NCBI GenBank assembly: GCA_001692895.1
Contig: KV748180.1
Coordinates: 3,218,195-3,282,194, forward strand
Direction of reading: 5' to 3'
Origin: Cenococcum geophilum 1.58
Taxonomy: Eukaryota > Ascomycota > Dothideomycetes > Gloniales > Gloniaceae
DNA: 64,000 nt
In this document: positions 37,301 to 49,607 of the stretch, piece after piece
Layout: every line of letters begins with the position of its first letter
Position numbering within the stretch: position 1 is the stretch's first letter
Position numbers and translations under genes: made by a program
The notes under the pieces: model-generated
The model's input: the letters and a program-made list of their open reading frames with translations, nothing else
Database searches by the model: none
Told to the model about the DNA's origin: nothing

Positions 37301-39162
37301 GCTTTATTAAGAACTATAGTAGAATTACTTAGCCCCTTAGCCGCCTTACTATAAAGGACTAGCCCTTTTACTTTAACACCGTATATAAGTAGGCTTTTAA
37401 TAAGCTTAAGAAAAGACTGGTCTCCGCTCCCTTACTCGCCTACTTTAACCTAGAACGGCCCTTAATGCTAGAAACAGATGCCTTAGATAGTGTTATTGCT
37501 AGCATTTATTCCTAGAAGTAGATGGACGGAGAATAGCACCCTATTGCTTACTATTTAAAGACTATAATAGATGCTGAGCTAAACTACCCAATCTATAATA
37601 AAGAAATGTTAGCTATTATTTCTAACTTTTAGCACTGGCGAGTATAGCTAAAAGGGATCCCTAAGCTTATCTAGGTAGTTTCGGATTATAAGGCCCTAGA
37701 ATACTTTATAATAACTAAGGCCTTTACGGCCCAGTAAGCGCGCTAGGTAGACGTTCTATTCTAGTTTAACTTCCTAATTATATATAGGCTAGGCGCTATA
37801 AACCGTACGGACGCTTTTATAAGACGTAAACAGGACCTAAATAACTAAATAGCCGCGAAGATCTTATTATAGACCTAGACGCTACTATAACCAGAGCACC
37901 TTAACCCTTAGATATAGGAAGAACTAAGTACTAAATCTTTAAGCGCTAAGATATATCCTATTAACCCTACGGAATTCGACCTTATTAATAAATTACTGTA
38001 AGTAAACTATATAGACCCTTCTCTATAGGAATACCGCAAAAAGGCAAAGGATATTACTAGCCTATAGTCCCTTAAAAATGGACTACTTAAGCACTAAGAA
38101 TGGCTAGTAGTAGTAAAGGAACGGAATTTATAAACCTGGCTTATTACCAAAGCATATACCTAGGTCTCTACGGCCCACCCTAGAAAAAATAAGACCTATA
38201 AGATTATTAGTAACCGTTACTACTGGCCCGGAATAGTTATAGATATTAACCGTTACGTACGGAACTGCAACAACTGCCGTAGGTTTACAATTCTACAAGA
38301 TAAGACCCTAGGACTATTAAAACCTTTCCTAATACCCGACCGCCCCTAGTAGTATATCTCTATAGACCGCAACGGATATAATATAGTTATAATTTTAGTT
38401 AACCGCTTTAGTAAGCGCCTGTTTTTAATCCCCTGTTATAAGAATATTAATACTAAGGAGGCGGCCTAACTATATATCTACTACGTCTACCGCATTTATG
38501 GACTACTAGATACTATAGTATCTAATTATAGCCCGCAATTTATATCGGCCTTTTAGAATAAGTTTACCTAGATCCTAGGTATTAGGCTAAAGCTCTCTAT
38601 AGTATACTACCCCTAAATAGACGGCCAGGCGGAGATTATAAATTAATATTTAGATTAGAGACTCTAGCCTTTTGTTAACTACTTCTAGGATAACTAGGGT
38701 AAACTATTACCCCTAATAGATTACGCCTAGGCAACCCTACCCTATAACTTTACGGGATTTACACCTATTTAACTAGAAATAGGGTATTTACCCTAAATAA
38801 GCTTTAACTAGGATAGACCAGAAGGACTACGGACTATACGTAAGAAACTGTCTTATAAGGAAGCCTAGTAGTACGCTAAGTGCTTAGAGGAAGCCTAGAT
38901 AGTAGCCCATACAAATCTAAAAAAGGCCTAGAAATTAATAGTATAATAGGTAAATAAGTATAGGCGCGAATCTAACTTTACCGTAGGCGATATAGTTTAG
39001 GTTATAATAAAGAACTAAAAAACGGAACGGCCTAGCTATAAGCTAGACTATTAGATGGCGGGACTATATAAGGTCCTTAAGAAGATAGGTAACTTGTATA
39101 AAGTAAAGCTCCCAGATTTAATTAAGGTTTACCCTATTTTCTCGCTAGATAAGCTATAGAAA
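34301..39162 (+). pseudogene. Gypsy-C gag-pol pseudogene (chromodomain displaced)
   Basis: Gag opens MLQNIVVSKVATRPLNTLD at 34301 and has a capsid-like region to about 35150. Pol shows reverse transcriptase with KLDIR-stop-AFY and YLDNIIIYSKNE (37030-37065), RNase H (METDALDSVIAS-like, about 37465-37520) and an HHCC integrase zinc domain (H..., then NCNNCRRF near 38260-38290). An integrase core follows, with DGQAEIIN near 38620. At 39162 the C-terminal FSLDKL segment is cut by Gypsy-D; its continuation, a chromodomain, is at 49608. RIP stops throughout. Confidence 0.82.
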
Positions 39163-39355
39163 TGTCATAAAACAAGGGCAGTGGCTATAGAGCGTATGTA
39201 TTTAAAGAGTCTATAAGACGTTACGCGATCAATTATAAGGGTCGAGGGCGTAAGGAGGTAATATACCTACGCGTAGCTAATATAAGCTGTACGTAAGGTA
39301 TATGCGAGAGTACGGGGCTCTCCTATAGAGGCCCCTGCGGTAGGGTTCCGTAATA
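39163..39355 (-). repeat. 3' LTR of Gypsy-D
   Basis: 193 bp starting tgtcataaaac and ending ggttccgtaata; partner of 49415-49607. Confidence 0.88.
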
Positions 39356-39365
39356 TTACCCCCCC

Positions 39366-40190
39366 TTCTATAGAGGCGGAGCTCCGGCGACGCTATAGTT
39401 ACTATATACATAATTTTTTTTTTATATATATATCCAATTGTATTATACTACGTACAATACTACGCATGCAGCCTCTAGGCTATGGCGCTATAGTCCTATA
39501 TACATAAATCCTTCCTAGGCAGCTTAACATATACTAGTAACTAAGTGGACACTCTAGTCCGTTTTAAATGCTAGGGGAGTTTTGTCCTGGTATTTTGCTC
39601 TCTAATATTTAGTTTGCACTAAGGAAATAAAGAAATCCTGGCTCTTTTATCTATTTCTGCTGTATTCTGCCGTTCCTAGAGTAGAAAAAGCGCTCTAAAA
39701 GATAGATTTAGTAACATTTGCATATAAAAACAAAGGGCTCTATATAGTTAGCCAGCTTAGAGACAACTACCAGTTATTCCTATACGACTTTTTTCGGTAA
39801 TATAACCTATTCTTCCTCCTTGCTTAAGAATAGGTAGGGAATTAGTAATTAATAGCTACTCTCCCTAAAGTAAGCTACTAATAGTAGATTTAGAAGGGCG
39901 AACCTTGCTACAAAAACCCACACTAGTAGGAAAAAATTTTCACAAGGTCTGTCTGTATTTATAGGGTAATAAATACCAATTCCCTAATACACCCTTATAT
40001 TTTACGTGCCTGAATGAATACACAAGGCCAGCACCCTATACTCCCCTATGTCACCCACCACTAATCGCTATCCCTAATATAAGGCCTACAGTGCATTGTC
40101 TGCGGTGCGCCTGCCGGTACGCCTGTGCGCCTTTCGGTCCTCTTATATAGTTTGAATGGCCTATAGCGCGACAGCCGTAAGACTGGGTTA
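39366..40190. other. 3' noncoding sequence of Gypsy-D
   Basis: No gene is seen. Mixed composition with an A/T run (aatttttttttttatatatat-like, 39412-39431) and little RIP damage compared with the pol region. It leads into the minisatellite. Confidence 0.5.
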
Positions 40191-40242
40191 TAGTAGTAAG
40201 AGTCGTCTGCAGCACGAGATGGCTGTAGACTGGATGTAGGAA

Positions 40243-40920
40243 GGTCGTCTGCTCTGCAGCAGACAGGTTGTTAGGGGTCGTTCTGCTCTGCAGCAGACGG
40301 GTTGTGGAAGAGGTCGTCTGCTCTGCAGCAGAGACGGGTGGTGGAGGAGGGTCGTCTGCTCTGCAGCAGACGGATTGTAGAAGAGGTCGTCTGCTCTGCA
40401 GCAGACGGGTTATAGAGGAGGTCGTCTGCTCTGCAGCAGACAGGTTGTAGTGGAATCGTTGGTTGTGGTGGCTGGGTCGTCTGCTCTATGGGCAGGACGG
40501 GTTGAGGAGGAGGTCGTCTGCTCTGCAGCAGACAGGTTGTAGTGGAATCGTGGTTGGTGGTGGCTGGTCGTCCTGCTCTATGGCAGACGGGTTGAGGAGG
40601 AGGTCGTCTGCTCTGCCAGCAGACAGGTTGTAGTGGAATCGTCTGGTTGTGGTGGCTGGTCGCCTGCTCTATGGCAGAACGGGTTGAGGAGGAGGTCGTC
40701 TGCTCTGCAGCAGACAGGTTGTAGTGGGAATCGTTGGTTGTGGTGGCTGGTCGTCTGCTCTATGGCAGACGGGTTGAGGAGGAGGTCGTCCGCTCTGTGG
40801 CAGACGGGTTGTAGAGGAGGTCGTCCGCTCTGTGGCAGACGGGTTGTAGAGGAGGTCGTCCGCTCTGTGGCAGACGGGTTGAGGAGGTCGTCCGCTCTGT
40901 GGCAGACTGGTGGTGGTGGC
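40243..40920. repeat. 35-bp hairpin minisatellite with higher-order repeat
   Basis: Units of about 35 bp begin gtcgtctgctctgcagcagac and end gggttgtagaggag or similar. Each contains the self-complementary gtctgctctgcagcagac. In the middle (about 40420-40790) a higher-order unit of about 90 bp is repeated four times: one 35-mer with a tggaatcgttggttgtggtggctg insert, then a second 35-mer variant with ctatggcagac. The last four units use a ccgctctgtggcagac variant. A degenerate start is visible from 40202. The period is not a multiple of three, so frames across it are artefacts. It is GC-rich with no RIP damage. Confidence 0.9.
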
Positions 40921-41145
40921 TAGCGTCGTGATGACGCGTCCTCAGGGGGTATATAACCAGCGGCGCCCCTGAGGCGACGGACGGAGGTCGAAAGGGAGGC
41001 GACGGACTATATACATATAAAAGGGACACTTAAGGTATAGAAAAGAAGAAAGGGGGGTATCGCTAAAGGCTTAAAACAATATTATATAATAGGGCTTAGC
41101 ATCTAAAAATCCAACTAATTAGATAACTTTAACCGCCGGTTAAAG

Positions 41146-41404
41146 TGTAAGGCAGTATTGCTAGGGTATACGGTAGGGAGCAGGCAAGCCGAGCATAAAT
41201 CATATAGGGAGTCGATGGAAGAGGACGATATGGTAATAAGGGTAGGTAATAGCCTAAGTACAGAGACGAACCGATAAGGAGGGAAGGGCTATAAGCCTAA
41301 GGTGCTTATAAGGAGGTGCTAAGGGCTAGCCGAAGGCTAGCCTTAGCGACCCCTAAAAGCCCCTAGGCGATACAGCCGAGTAAGGGACTAAAAGTACCCT
41401 TATA
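41146..41404 (-). repeat. Left LTR of element E
   Basis: 259 bp, tgtaaggcag to acccttata. Contains a near-perfect palindrome aagggctagcc-gaa-ggctagcctt at about 41328-41352. Confidence 0.9.
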
Positions 41405-41855
41405 TTGCCCCCCCCCTTAGTTAGGGCTGGCCCCTAGCCCGTATCCTAATAGATTAATTCTATATATAGAAAGGTAAGTAGTGTAGAAGCCTTGCTTATA
41501 TAGGGGAATAAAGAAATAGGGGAAAAGGACTAGCTAAGCAGCCTTAATAAAAACCTTAACCTATAGCTAAAACCTAGTGGGAAAAAGGGCCTATTTTAGG
41601 TAGGAAAAGAGCGTCTGCTAGGGTAAGACTTAATTATATACAAACAGTCTTAAAGATAATCGCCTACGATTAAGTCTTAACAGCTCTATAGCTGACAGCC
41701 AGATAATCTTTACTTAGAGCCGGCTTAATCGCAAAAATATCCATTATATTCCCCCCCCTTCTTGCGGTTAGCCCCCTCTATTACCTTACGGTAGCGGGAG
41801 ATTATAGAGGGCTCGTCCCGGAAGGGGTTCGGAGAGATATCGGGTCTTATAAGCT

Positions 41856-42430
41856 TTTAAAGTAAGCTAGAGCTCTTAGAGCAACTAAAGCTTTGTAGAG
41901 ATAATCGCGTAGGATCTTTAAGCTACTACCATTCTCTTAAGTAAACTATAGCTCTTAAGTAAACTATAGCTCTTAATATAAGCTAGAGCTCTTAGAGCAA
42001 CCAAAGCTTTATAGGGATAATCGCGTAGAATCTTTAAGCTGCTACTATTCTCTTAGGCAAGCTATAGCTCTTAATACAGGCTAGAGCTTCTTAGAGCGAC
42101 TAAAGCCTTATAGGAAGATAATCGCGTACGATCTTTAAGCTGCTGCCATATCTTTTAGGCAAGCTGTAGCTCTAAGAGATAATCGCCCTACGATTAGGTC
42201 TCGGCAGCCCTATAGCTAACAGCCAAAGAGTCTCTAGGTCGATTACGTAGGATCTTTAAGCCGCCGCCATTCTCTTAGGCAAGCTGTAGCTCTTAATGCA
42301 AGCTAGAGCTCTTAAAGCGACCAAAGTCTTATAGAAAGATAATCACGTACGATCTTTAAGCCATAGCTCTTAAAGCAAGTAGTAGCTTATGAGATTATAT
42401 AGGATCTCTAAGCTAAAGCTCTTAAGGTAA
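41856..42430. repeat. Tandem repeats inside element E
   Basis: About four to five imperfect units of roughly 110-130 bp, each with taatcgcgtacgatctttaa, gctgctaccattctctta, a run of aagctatagctctta, and gcgaccaaagc. Some contain a shorter duplication (agtaaactatagctctta twice at 41940-41975). Fragments with gatcgcgt...gatctgcta continue to about 43090. No coding sense. Confidence 0.75.
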
Positions 42431-43181
42431 GCCGTAGCTTAATGAGAGACAACCGCCTACGGTTTAATCTCAGCAGCCCTTTAGCTGATTAGGTAGTCGC
42501 CCTTAGTTGCATTTAATCTGGAAGCGTATAGTAGTAGCTATAGCTTTAAAAACTAGCCGTTAGTTCTTTAGGTGACTATTAAATAGCAATTAGATAGCCT
42601 CTAGGGTAGCTATATCTCTTTAAGGACGTTTAACCTTCTAATCTCTATTAGTGGGACCTCTGTAGTGAGTGAACCGCGGTTAGCTATAGAGTATGCAAGC
42701 TTAATCGCGTAAGATCCCCCTTAACTCCTGCTAAAAAGCTTTCGGATAGCAATTAAATCGCCTTTAGGTCGCCGTTGGAGCAGAGCTATACCGCTGCACT
42801 GTTAATTGTATGCGGGTATACTAATCGCGTTAAGAGATGATCGCGTACGATCTAGATAGCCCCGACCCTTGGCCAGGTGGCTACCATCTCCCTTATCTCC
42901 TAATCCATATCTACTACCGTAAGCGGGTGCGATCTGCTAAACGTCTTGCTAGTATAGCTGCTTTATAGCATACGCGATCGTCCTAGGTAAAGGTAGAGGA
43001 CCTAATCCGTATTCTAACACTATTATGCGGATGCGATCTGCTAGGCGTCTGCTAGTATACCTACTATGTCGCAGTGAACGCGATCGTCCTAGGTAAAAAT
43101 AGAGGATTGTGAAATTACTTAAGGGCGCAGCCCTCGGCTTACTGCAGGCTACCACCCATAAGGGTGTAGGATCGGTTTAAA

Positions 43182-43440
43182 TGTAAGGCAGTATTACTAG
43201 GGTATACAGTAGGGAGCAGGTAAGCCGAGCATAAGTCACATAGGGAGTCGATGGAAGAGGACGATATAGTAATAAGGGTAGGTAATAGCCTAAGTACAGA
43301 GACGAACCGATAAGGAGGGAAGGGCTGCAAGCTTAAGGTGCTTATAAGGAGGTGCCAAGGGCTAGCCGAAGGCTAGCCTTAGCGACCCCTAAGAGCCCCT
43401 AGGCGATGCAGCCGAGTAAGGGACCAAAAGTACCCTTATA
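43182..43440 (-). repeat. Right LTR of element E
   Basis: 259 bp, tgtaaggcag to acccttata, the same length as the left LTR and differing by scattered C/T and G/A changes. Confidence 0.9.
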
Positions 43441-43554
43441 TAAAGTTCCTAGACATTTTAACAATATTCTAGTTATATAATCGCACTTTACCGTAATCTA
43501 ACGGCAATTTGCCCTTACGTAGTAATGTATAACGGTTTAACTCTATAAGGGCTC

Positions 43555-43737
43555 TGTTACGGCACCGTAACAAATCTAGTTAGGGGGCTCTCGCTTAAGC
43601 CTTGGCATATGTATATAGACGTGTCCTTTTCCACCTTCTGCTCCTTATCTTGATATCCGGGTCAATAGACTACCAATTGTACAGGCTTGCATACGTTCTA
43701 CGGCGCTCGTGCCTCGATTGACTGAGTCGCTGTGACA
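43555..43737 (+). repeat. Solo LTR 3 (183 bp) in Gypsy-D
   Basis: Starts tgttacggcacc and ends gtcgctgtgaca, flanked by ggctc (43550-43554, 43738-43742). The tcgcttaagccttggcat and tatatagacgtg segments match the reverse complement of solo LTR 1, so it is the same family. It looks free of RIP. Confidence 0.85.
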
Positions 43738-43742
43738 GGCTC

Positions 43743-46700
43743 CTATAGAGGATTAGGTATAAAATCTCTACTTAGGCCTAGTTTATATAGGTTTGTATAA
43801 TAAAAGTCGTTAATTAAATCCTTTGCATTTTTAAGGTCTTCCCATAGTTACTATTCTAGCTAATTTATATTAAATCCTATATATATAGCTCTATAGTAAA
43901 GCCGTCGTCCTCTACCTTTGCCAAAGTATTTAAAGTTAATAATTTATTTAACGGTCCACTCCTTATAGTTCTCATCTTCGTTCTTATCTCAGATTAGTAC
44001 TAGTAGGGGTTTAGGCTATATCTGCCCTAGTAAGGGGTTAGGCTAATAGAGGTGTAATAGCTATAGGTAAAATATAGGCTATATCCTACGGGTAGCTAGA
44101 GTAGGCGGGAGTTCTAGCTTATATACGGCTCCCCTATTAATAACTCGTTTAATTAAATAGGGGCTAAGGTTCTTATAATTAAGTGACTTTATAGGCCTCT
44201 ATATAGAGATATTATATATATCTAGCTATACCTAGTCGCCAACACGTATCTCTAGTGATGGCGTTCTATAACAGTTAGCAAAGTAGGCCTACTTTGCTTA
44301 AGCCTAGGCCATTTCTCCCTTATAGTAGTCGAGTAGATTTTTTATACAGTCTGCATACTAGTTAGTAAGTAGTATCTTAAGGCGTTTTCTATATAGCAGT
44401 TTCTTATTAATAGGTTCTGGTGGCTTTATGCCAGATTAGGGGTAATAACCCTTATTCGCGAAGAACGGGGTAAGTCCTATAGTAGTTAAGATATAGTTAT
44501 TCGCTATAAATTTACCTAGTAGGAGGTAATCTACCTAGTTATCTTAACTATAGGCGACTACCTATTATACGTACGCTTTTATACTGGCATTAGCGTTTTC
44601 CGGTTACCTAGTAGTTTTATAGTAGAAGGATATAGACATCTTAATAGAGATGCTAAGGCGTTAGCAGATTCGTCTCTATATATCAGAGTAAAATTATATA
44701 CCTCGGTTAGACGTAATTAAGTTAGGTAACCTATATAGTTAGTAAACTTCGCGAAGAAAGGCGTTAGTAATATCGCTAACGGCTATACCTTTAGTTAGGA
44801 CGTAGTGGCGCTCTTTTATAAGTCGGCATATTATTATAAGGATGTTCTTATAGGTATGGCCGTGTTATTTATAGGGTAGTAGGTTAACAATGAAATCTAT
44901 AGCAATATCTGCCTATCGTCGTATAGGTACTAGTAGAGGGTATAGTAGTCCTTAGTACTTTATATTAAAGGCCTTAGCGCGCTTATAACTATAGTAGGCG
45001 CCTATAAAGTATTTAACTAAGTTTATCATTTTTGGCCAAAAGTAGTATCGGCTAAGAAGCTTGTAGGTTCCTCCTTTGCCTAGGTAGCCGCTTAATTAGA
45101 GGTTATAGGCCATTTAGATTAGTTGCCGTTATAGATTTTTTAAGTTAGGGATAAATAGGCGGCCTCTATAATAGATCCTGTTCTCTTTTACTTTTAAGGC
45201 TGCTATATTAATCTAGCCTAAGCTTTAGAGGTTAGTAGGTAGCGTACGGGCGCTAGCGGTCTTTACGGCAATAAGTTAATATAGTAATAGGTTAATAGAG
45301 GTGTTATATACCGTGGTAATAAGCTTATTAATTTTAGGAGGTAACTTTAGTTCTATAGTATAAAGCTAAGATATAGTTAGCTCTATTATAGGTAGTATAC
45401 CTAGGGCTAAATTTCGTACTTTTAGGATCGTCTGTTGTTAAAACTAATTATAAGGGTTATTTTTAAACTAAGGAAGGCCTTACGAGCGGCGTGTTAGGTT
45501 ATTAGGTTTAGCACCTTATACTCCTAGTCTATATACAATTTTAAAGTTAAAACTAGAGAGGAACTCATTCTAGCGTATTTAGCGTTAGTTTAGCTGCTTT
45601 ATAGTTATAAAGTATTTAAGATTGCAATGGTCCGTAAGGACTTTAGTTAGCTAATTAGGTTCTACTAAGGAGAGTTCTAGTTAGAATTCCTTAAACGCTT
45701 ATATAATTATAAGAAGTTCCTTATTATAGATCTTATATTTATACTCTTATAGTATAAGCTTAGATAAGTAGAATATAACTAGGTAAAGAAGGCCGTTATC
45801 ACCTATTTAAAAGAGGACGCCTGCGTTAACATGGTCTGAGGAGTTAGTTTTAAGGTAGAGTTGTTATCCTAGTATAAAGTAAGCTAGGATAGGTGCTTTA
45901 GTAAAAGCGGTTTTAAGGTCTTAGAACGCCTTTTTATATTTAGGCGTCTAGGTAAAATATAGGTGCGTTTTTCTTCCTTTTATAGAAAGGCCCTTTGTTT
46001 ATATTATTGCTATAAGTAGTGCTACTACGCCTAAAAAGTTGTATATAAATTTCTAATAGAAGTTGGCGAAACTAAGGAAGGCTTATACGTCCTTAATGCA
46101 GTTAGGGGCTTACTATTTGGTAATTATATATACTTTCTTAGGGTCCATATGGACACCCTTAGTAATAATAATTAGTTTAAGGTATTTTACTTCTATAACT
46201 AAGAATTTATACTTCTTTAAATTAATATAAAGTCCTACGTTCCTAAGGCGCTCTAGGACTTTTTAAATATACTTAGTATGCTTAAAAGGGTTATTACTAT
46301 AGATAAGTATATTATCCAGGTACGCAGAGTAGAAGTCATTAAGGTAGTCCTATAAGGCGTTATTAATATAGCTTTAGAAGGTGCCTGGGCCGTTATATAC
46401 GCTAAAGGGTATAATAGTATATTTAAATTGGCCAAAGCGTAATACGAATACGGTTTTCCATTTATCACCTTCCCGTATTTAGAGATGGTTAAAGGCGGCG
46501 ATAATATTAAGCTTAGTATAGATTTTGGCTTAACTAAGCCACTCTAAAGTCTTATATATAAGCGGTACGGGGTATTAGTTCTTAATTATAATAGCATTAA
46601 GTCCTCTATAGTTAATATAGAATTAAATACCTCCTTCTAGCTTCTTAGTAAGAAGGATAGGGGCGGCTGCTAGGGATATACTAGGGCGGATAAATCCTTT

Positions 46701-49400
46701 ATTAAGGTGTTCGTTAATATACTTTTTTATAACTAGAAGTTCGTCTTTAGACATTAAGTAAGGTCTCTTATAAGGTAGCATTTTTCCTTATTTAATATTA
46801 ATGGTATAGTTATTAGGTTAATATAGGGGGAGTATATCTACGCTCTTTTATAAGTATATATTAATAAATAAAAATAGTACCTCTTAGGGAGGAGCTTATA
46901 GAGTTCCTTATTAGTAAATCCTTTTTTAAGCTTTATAAACTTCTTAAAGTCTAAAGGTGAAAGTCTATAAAGTTCTACAGAGGCGTTATCTTCTAAAAGG
47001 TTAACTATGTCTATTCTATTACTATAGAGGATATAGTCTTATTTTTTATTAAGCTTATATAGTTATAATCAGGAGGCTGTAATAACAGTCTAGCCTTTTC
47101 TACGTGCTATGCAGTAAAAGGCCGCGGCACTTATATAGTAGCAGTTAGTTATAGGTAGGGTAATAAGGGGTTTCTTAGGTTAATATTTTGATAAGTAAAT
47201 AAAAGCGGCTAGGCTATGTCCTAGGTAAGTCTCTCTACAGTATTTAGAGTTAAATATTGCTTCTCTCTTTTTCTAGTTAATAGTAGGGTTATATTATTTA
47301 AGCTAGCTTATTCCAAGGATAATAGGGTAGTTAGTAAGTAGTATAATATAGGCCTAGAGCTCTTCCTGGTACCCGTTTATATTTAAGTAAAGTTATACTA
47401 TATAAGTAATCTTCTATGTAGTAAAACTACCGTTAGCAAGTTATAGGGCGCGGGCTTTAGTAAGGGGTAAGGTAAGTAGGCTATAAGTGCGCATAAATTA
47501 GGTATCTATAAATTTATTAATAGCTCCGCAGTTAATTATAGAACAGCTTTTATATTATTTTTCGGCAGAAGTTCCTATTATAGGTAAAACTATCTATTTC
47601 TATCCGTTTATCTTTACTAAGTTATCTATTAAGTAGGCCGATATATAGATCCCTCTATTATTAGGGCGTCCTAACCCACAACTTAGGGTAGAATCTTAGC
47701 GGTTTCCGCTTCCGTATCCAATTTTACTGCTATTACTGCGTCTTTGTCTTATATAGTAGTGGCGCGTAGTAATATATTTAGTGTTTAGGGTATTAGATTA
47801 GGTATTAGGCGGCAAATACTAAACCTAGCTATTAGGCAGTTTAGGTTATTACAATAACAGCCTTCTTAACGGCATTTATAGCAGCGTCCTAGTTTCTAAA
47901 GTAGCTCGCGCTCTCCATCTAGGAGTTTTTGCGGAAAGGTTAGTATAGAGAGGTTAATATTAGCTCTAGTAGTACTTAAGGTAGTAGGCGTTGGTAGCTT
48001 AGTATATATAGGTTTAGTAGGCCTAAAGGGCTTCTATAGAGAGGTCTTTAGGTAAGGGTTAGTAGTAGCAATCTAATTTAATTATTATTTAATCTTCTAT
48101 AGGGCTGCTACCATTTTATAGATATTGTTGTAGTTATAGCTAGCGGCTGCGTAACTAAGGTAATAAGTAACTTTTTTAAGGAAATCCTCCTGGTCTTTAG
48201 TATTGTCTTAGGTAAGGGCTTTAGTATATTCCTAGAATTTAATATAAAACTTATTAAATAATTTAGTAAGGTTTATCTTTAAGGCTTATAGTTTAGCTCA
48301 GTTAGTGGCTAGTAGGTTATAGTCGCGGTATATTAGGTTAAGATTATTAAGGACTTTTTAGTAAAACTGCCACTTCTAGGGGCTACTAGTCTCCTATTAG
48401 GCGAAGAGTCTATTAAATAGTATACCCTTTATTCGCCCGATAATATAGCCAATCTTAGTATCTTTTATAGGAAAAAGGTAGGCGCTTTAAGTTAGTTTTT
48501 TACGGATTTATATCTTCTAGTGGCTATATTCCTTGCGGTCTCCCTAAAAGACTAGCAGATTAAGGTAGCGTGTATTAGACTTTATAGTGGCAGTTTAGGT
48601 CTAATTATTATAGCTTTTATTATCGCTACTTTAGTAGGGGTTCCTGTTAGGTAAAGCTGCTTAGCGCTAACCCTTTATTAAGTGTTAAGTAGGTGAAGTT
48701 ACTGGGGGCGTAGAGACTTAGGTGGCGTTATATATAGTAAAGAGGTGTCTAGCATTATTATAAATGTACTCATTAAGCTAAGATTATAAGTATTTAATTG
48801 TGCCTTCTTTTTTAGTAATTGTAGCAATTAGTATAATCTTATTCTTCTTTAACTATTAGACATCGCGTTTAGATACGCGGAGGTTGTCTTTAGTTTCTTA
48901 ATATATATTGTCGGCGAGCGCCTTATAAGCTTATAGGTCTTAGATAATATCGTAATCTTAGATAGTATGTATCTTAGCTTGTATAAGTTTTAGGTAGTAG
49001 TTCTATAGAAGGCGGTAGTATTTATTAGGGTCTTATGCTACTATTTTTATAAACGTCTCAGCGTCTTATATTTCAATTTTAATGGGTAATAGCCCTTCCG
49101 TTTACTTGTCTATAGTTATATAGTTAATAAAAGATAAGATATTATTGGTGTCTATCTCTTTAGGGGTTAAGGCTAAGGCTAATAAATTAAATTCTCTTAG
49201 GATTAATTAGCGCTATAGGTTAAATATAGGTATTAAATTATTCTTTAGGTTTAATATAGTAGCTAGTAAGGAATATTATCTTACTATTATGGGTTCCTTA
49301 GAAGTATAAAGTAAGGTAATTTATAAATACGCTGCTTTTAGCAGCGCCTGCAGTATTATAGAGACGTAGAATTGGTCGTAGGCTAAGCGTTAGTAGTAAA
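43743..49400 (-). pseudogene. Gypsy-D gag-pol pseudogene
   Basis: Read on the minus strand. The chromodomain and its linker lie at 43760-44240 (VGD-stop-V-stop-LDIYNI, then ELPPTLATRRI and EWTVK-stop-IINFKYFG). The integrase lies upstream to about 45500. Reverse transcriptase has AYLDNILIYSNN at about 46295-46325. A gag-type knuckle GRCYKCR is near 47880-47900. Gag extends to about 49380. RIP stops throughout. The architecture is that of fungal MAGGY-like chromoviruses, whose chromodomain guides integration to heterochromatin. Confidence 0.8.
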
Positions 49401-49414
49401 AAGGCGTAATGTAA

Positions 49415-49607
49415 TGTCACGGAACGAGGGCAGTGGCTATAGAGCGTATGTATTTAAGGAGTCTATAAGACGTTACGCAATTGATCGTAAGGGTTGAGGG
49501 CGTAAGGAGGTGATATACCTACGCGTAGCTGATATAAGCTGTACGCGAGGTATATGTAAGAGCACGGGGCTCTCCTATGGAGGCCCCTGTGGTGGGGTTC
49601 TGTGATA
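49415..49607 (-). repeat. 5' LTR of Gypsy-D
   Basis: 193 bp, tgtcacggaacgag to ggttctgtgata, followed by ggaaa (target duplication). Confidence 0.88.

Larger units (their letters stand above)
41146..43440 (-). mobile_element. Element E: small non-autonomous LTR retrotransposon
   Basis: Two 259-bp LTRs (41146-41404 and 43182-43440) in direct orientation, flanked by taaag (41141-41145, 43441-43445). The pyrimidine tract ttgccccccccc at 41405 is a minus-strand polypurine tract, setting orientation. The 1.78-kb interior has no gag or pol trace; it is built largely of imperfect tandem repeats. It must depend on proteins from another element. It landed in the conserved palindrome of Gypsy-D. Confidence 0.87.
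39163..49607 (-). mobile_element. Gypsy-D, minus strand, inserted in Gypsy-C chromodomain
   Basis: 193-bp LTRs at 39163-39355 and 49415-49607, with target duplication agaaa/ggaaa (one G-to-A RIP change). A pyrimidine tract (ttaccccccc, 39356-39365) next to the left LTR is a minus-strand polypurine tract, and the pol reads on the minus strand. Its 3' noncoding region (39366-43740) is swollen by a minisatellite, element E and a solo LTR. Confidence 0.88.

Noticed and set aside
40268-41029. Open frames of 60-96 codons across the minisatellite on both strands
   Set aside because: They are products of a GC-rich 35-bp repeat whose period is not a multiple of three, with no domain or start context.
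40243-42430. CRISPR-like array from regular repeats
   Set aside because: Spacers are not unique, units are degenerate and contiguous, and the genome is fungal; these are a minisatellite and LTR-internal repeats.
42949-43330. Minus-strand frames in element E and its right LTR
   Set aside because: They cross the LTR boundary and have no family resemblance; the interior is tandem repeat.
46253-46468. A 71-codon minus-strand hydrophobic frame
   Set aside because: It overlaps the Gypsy-D reverse transcriptase YLDN box in another frame, so it is a shadow.
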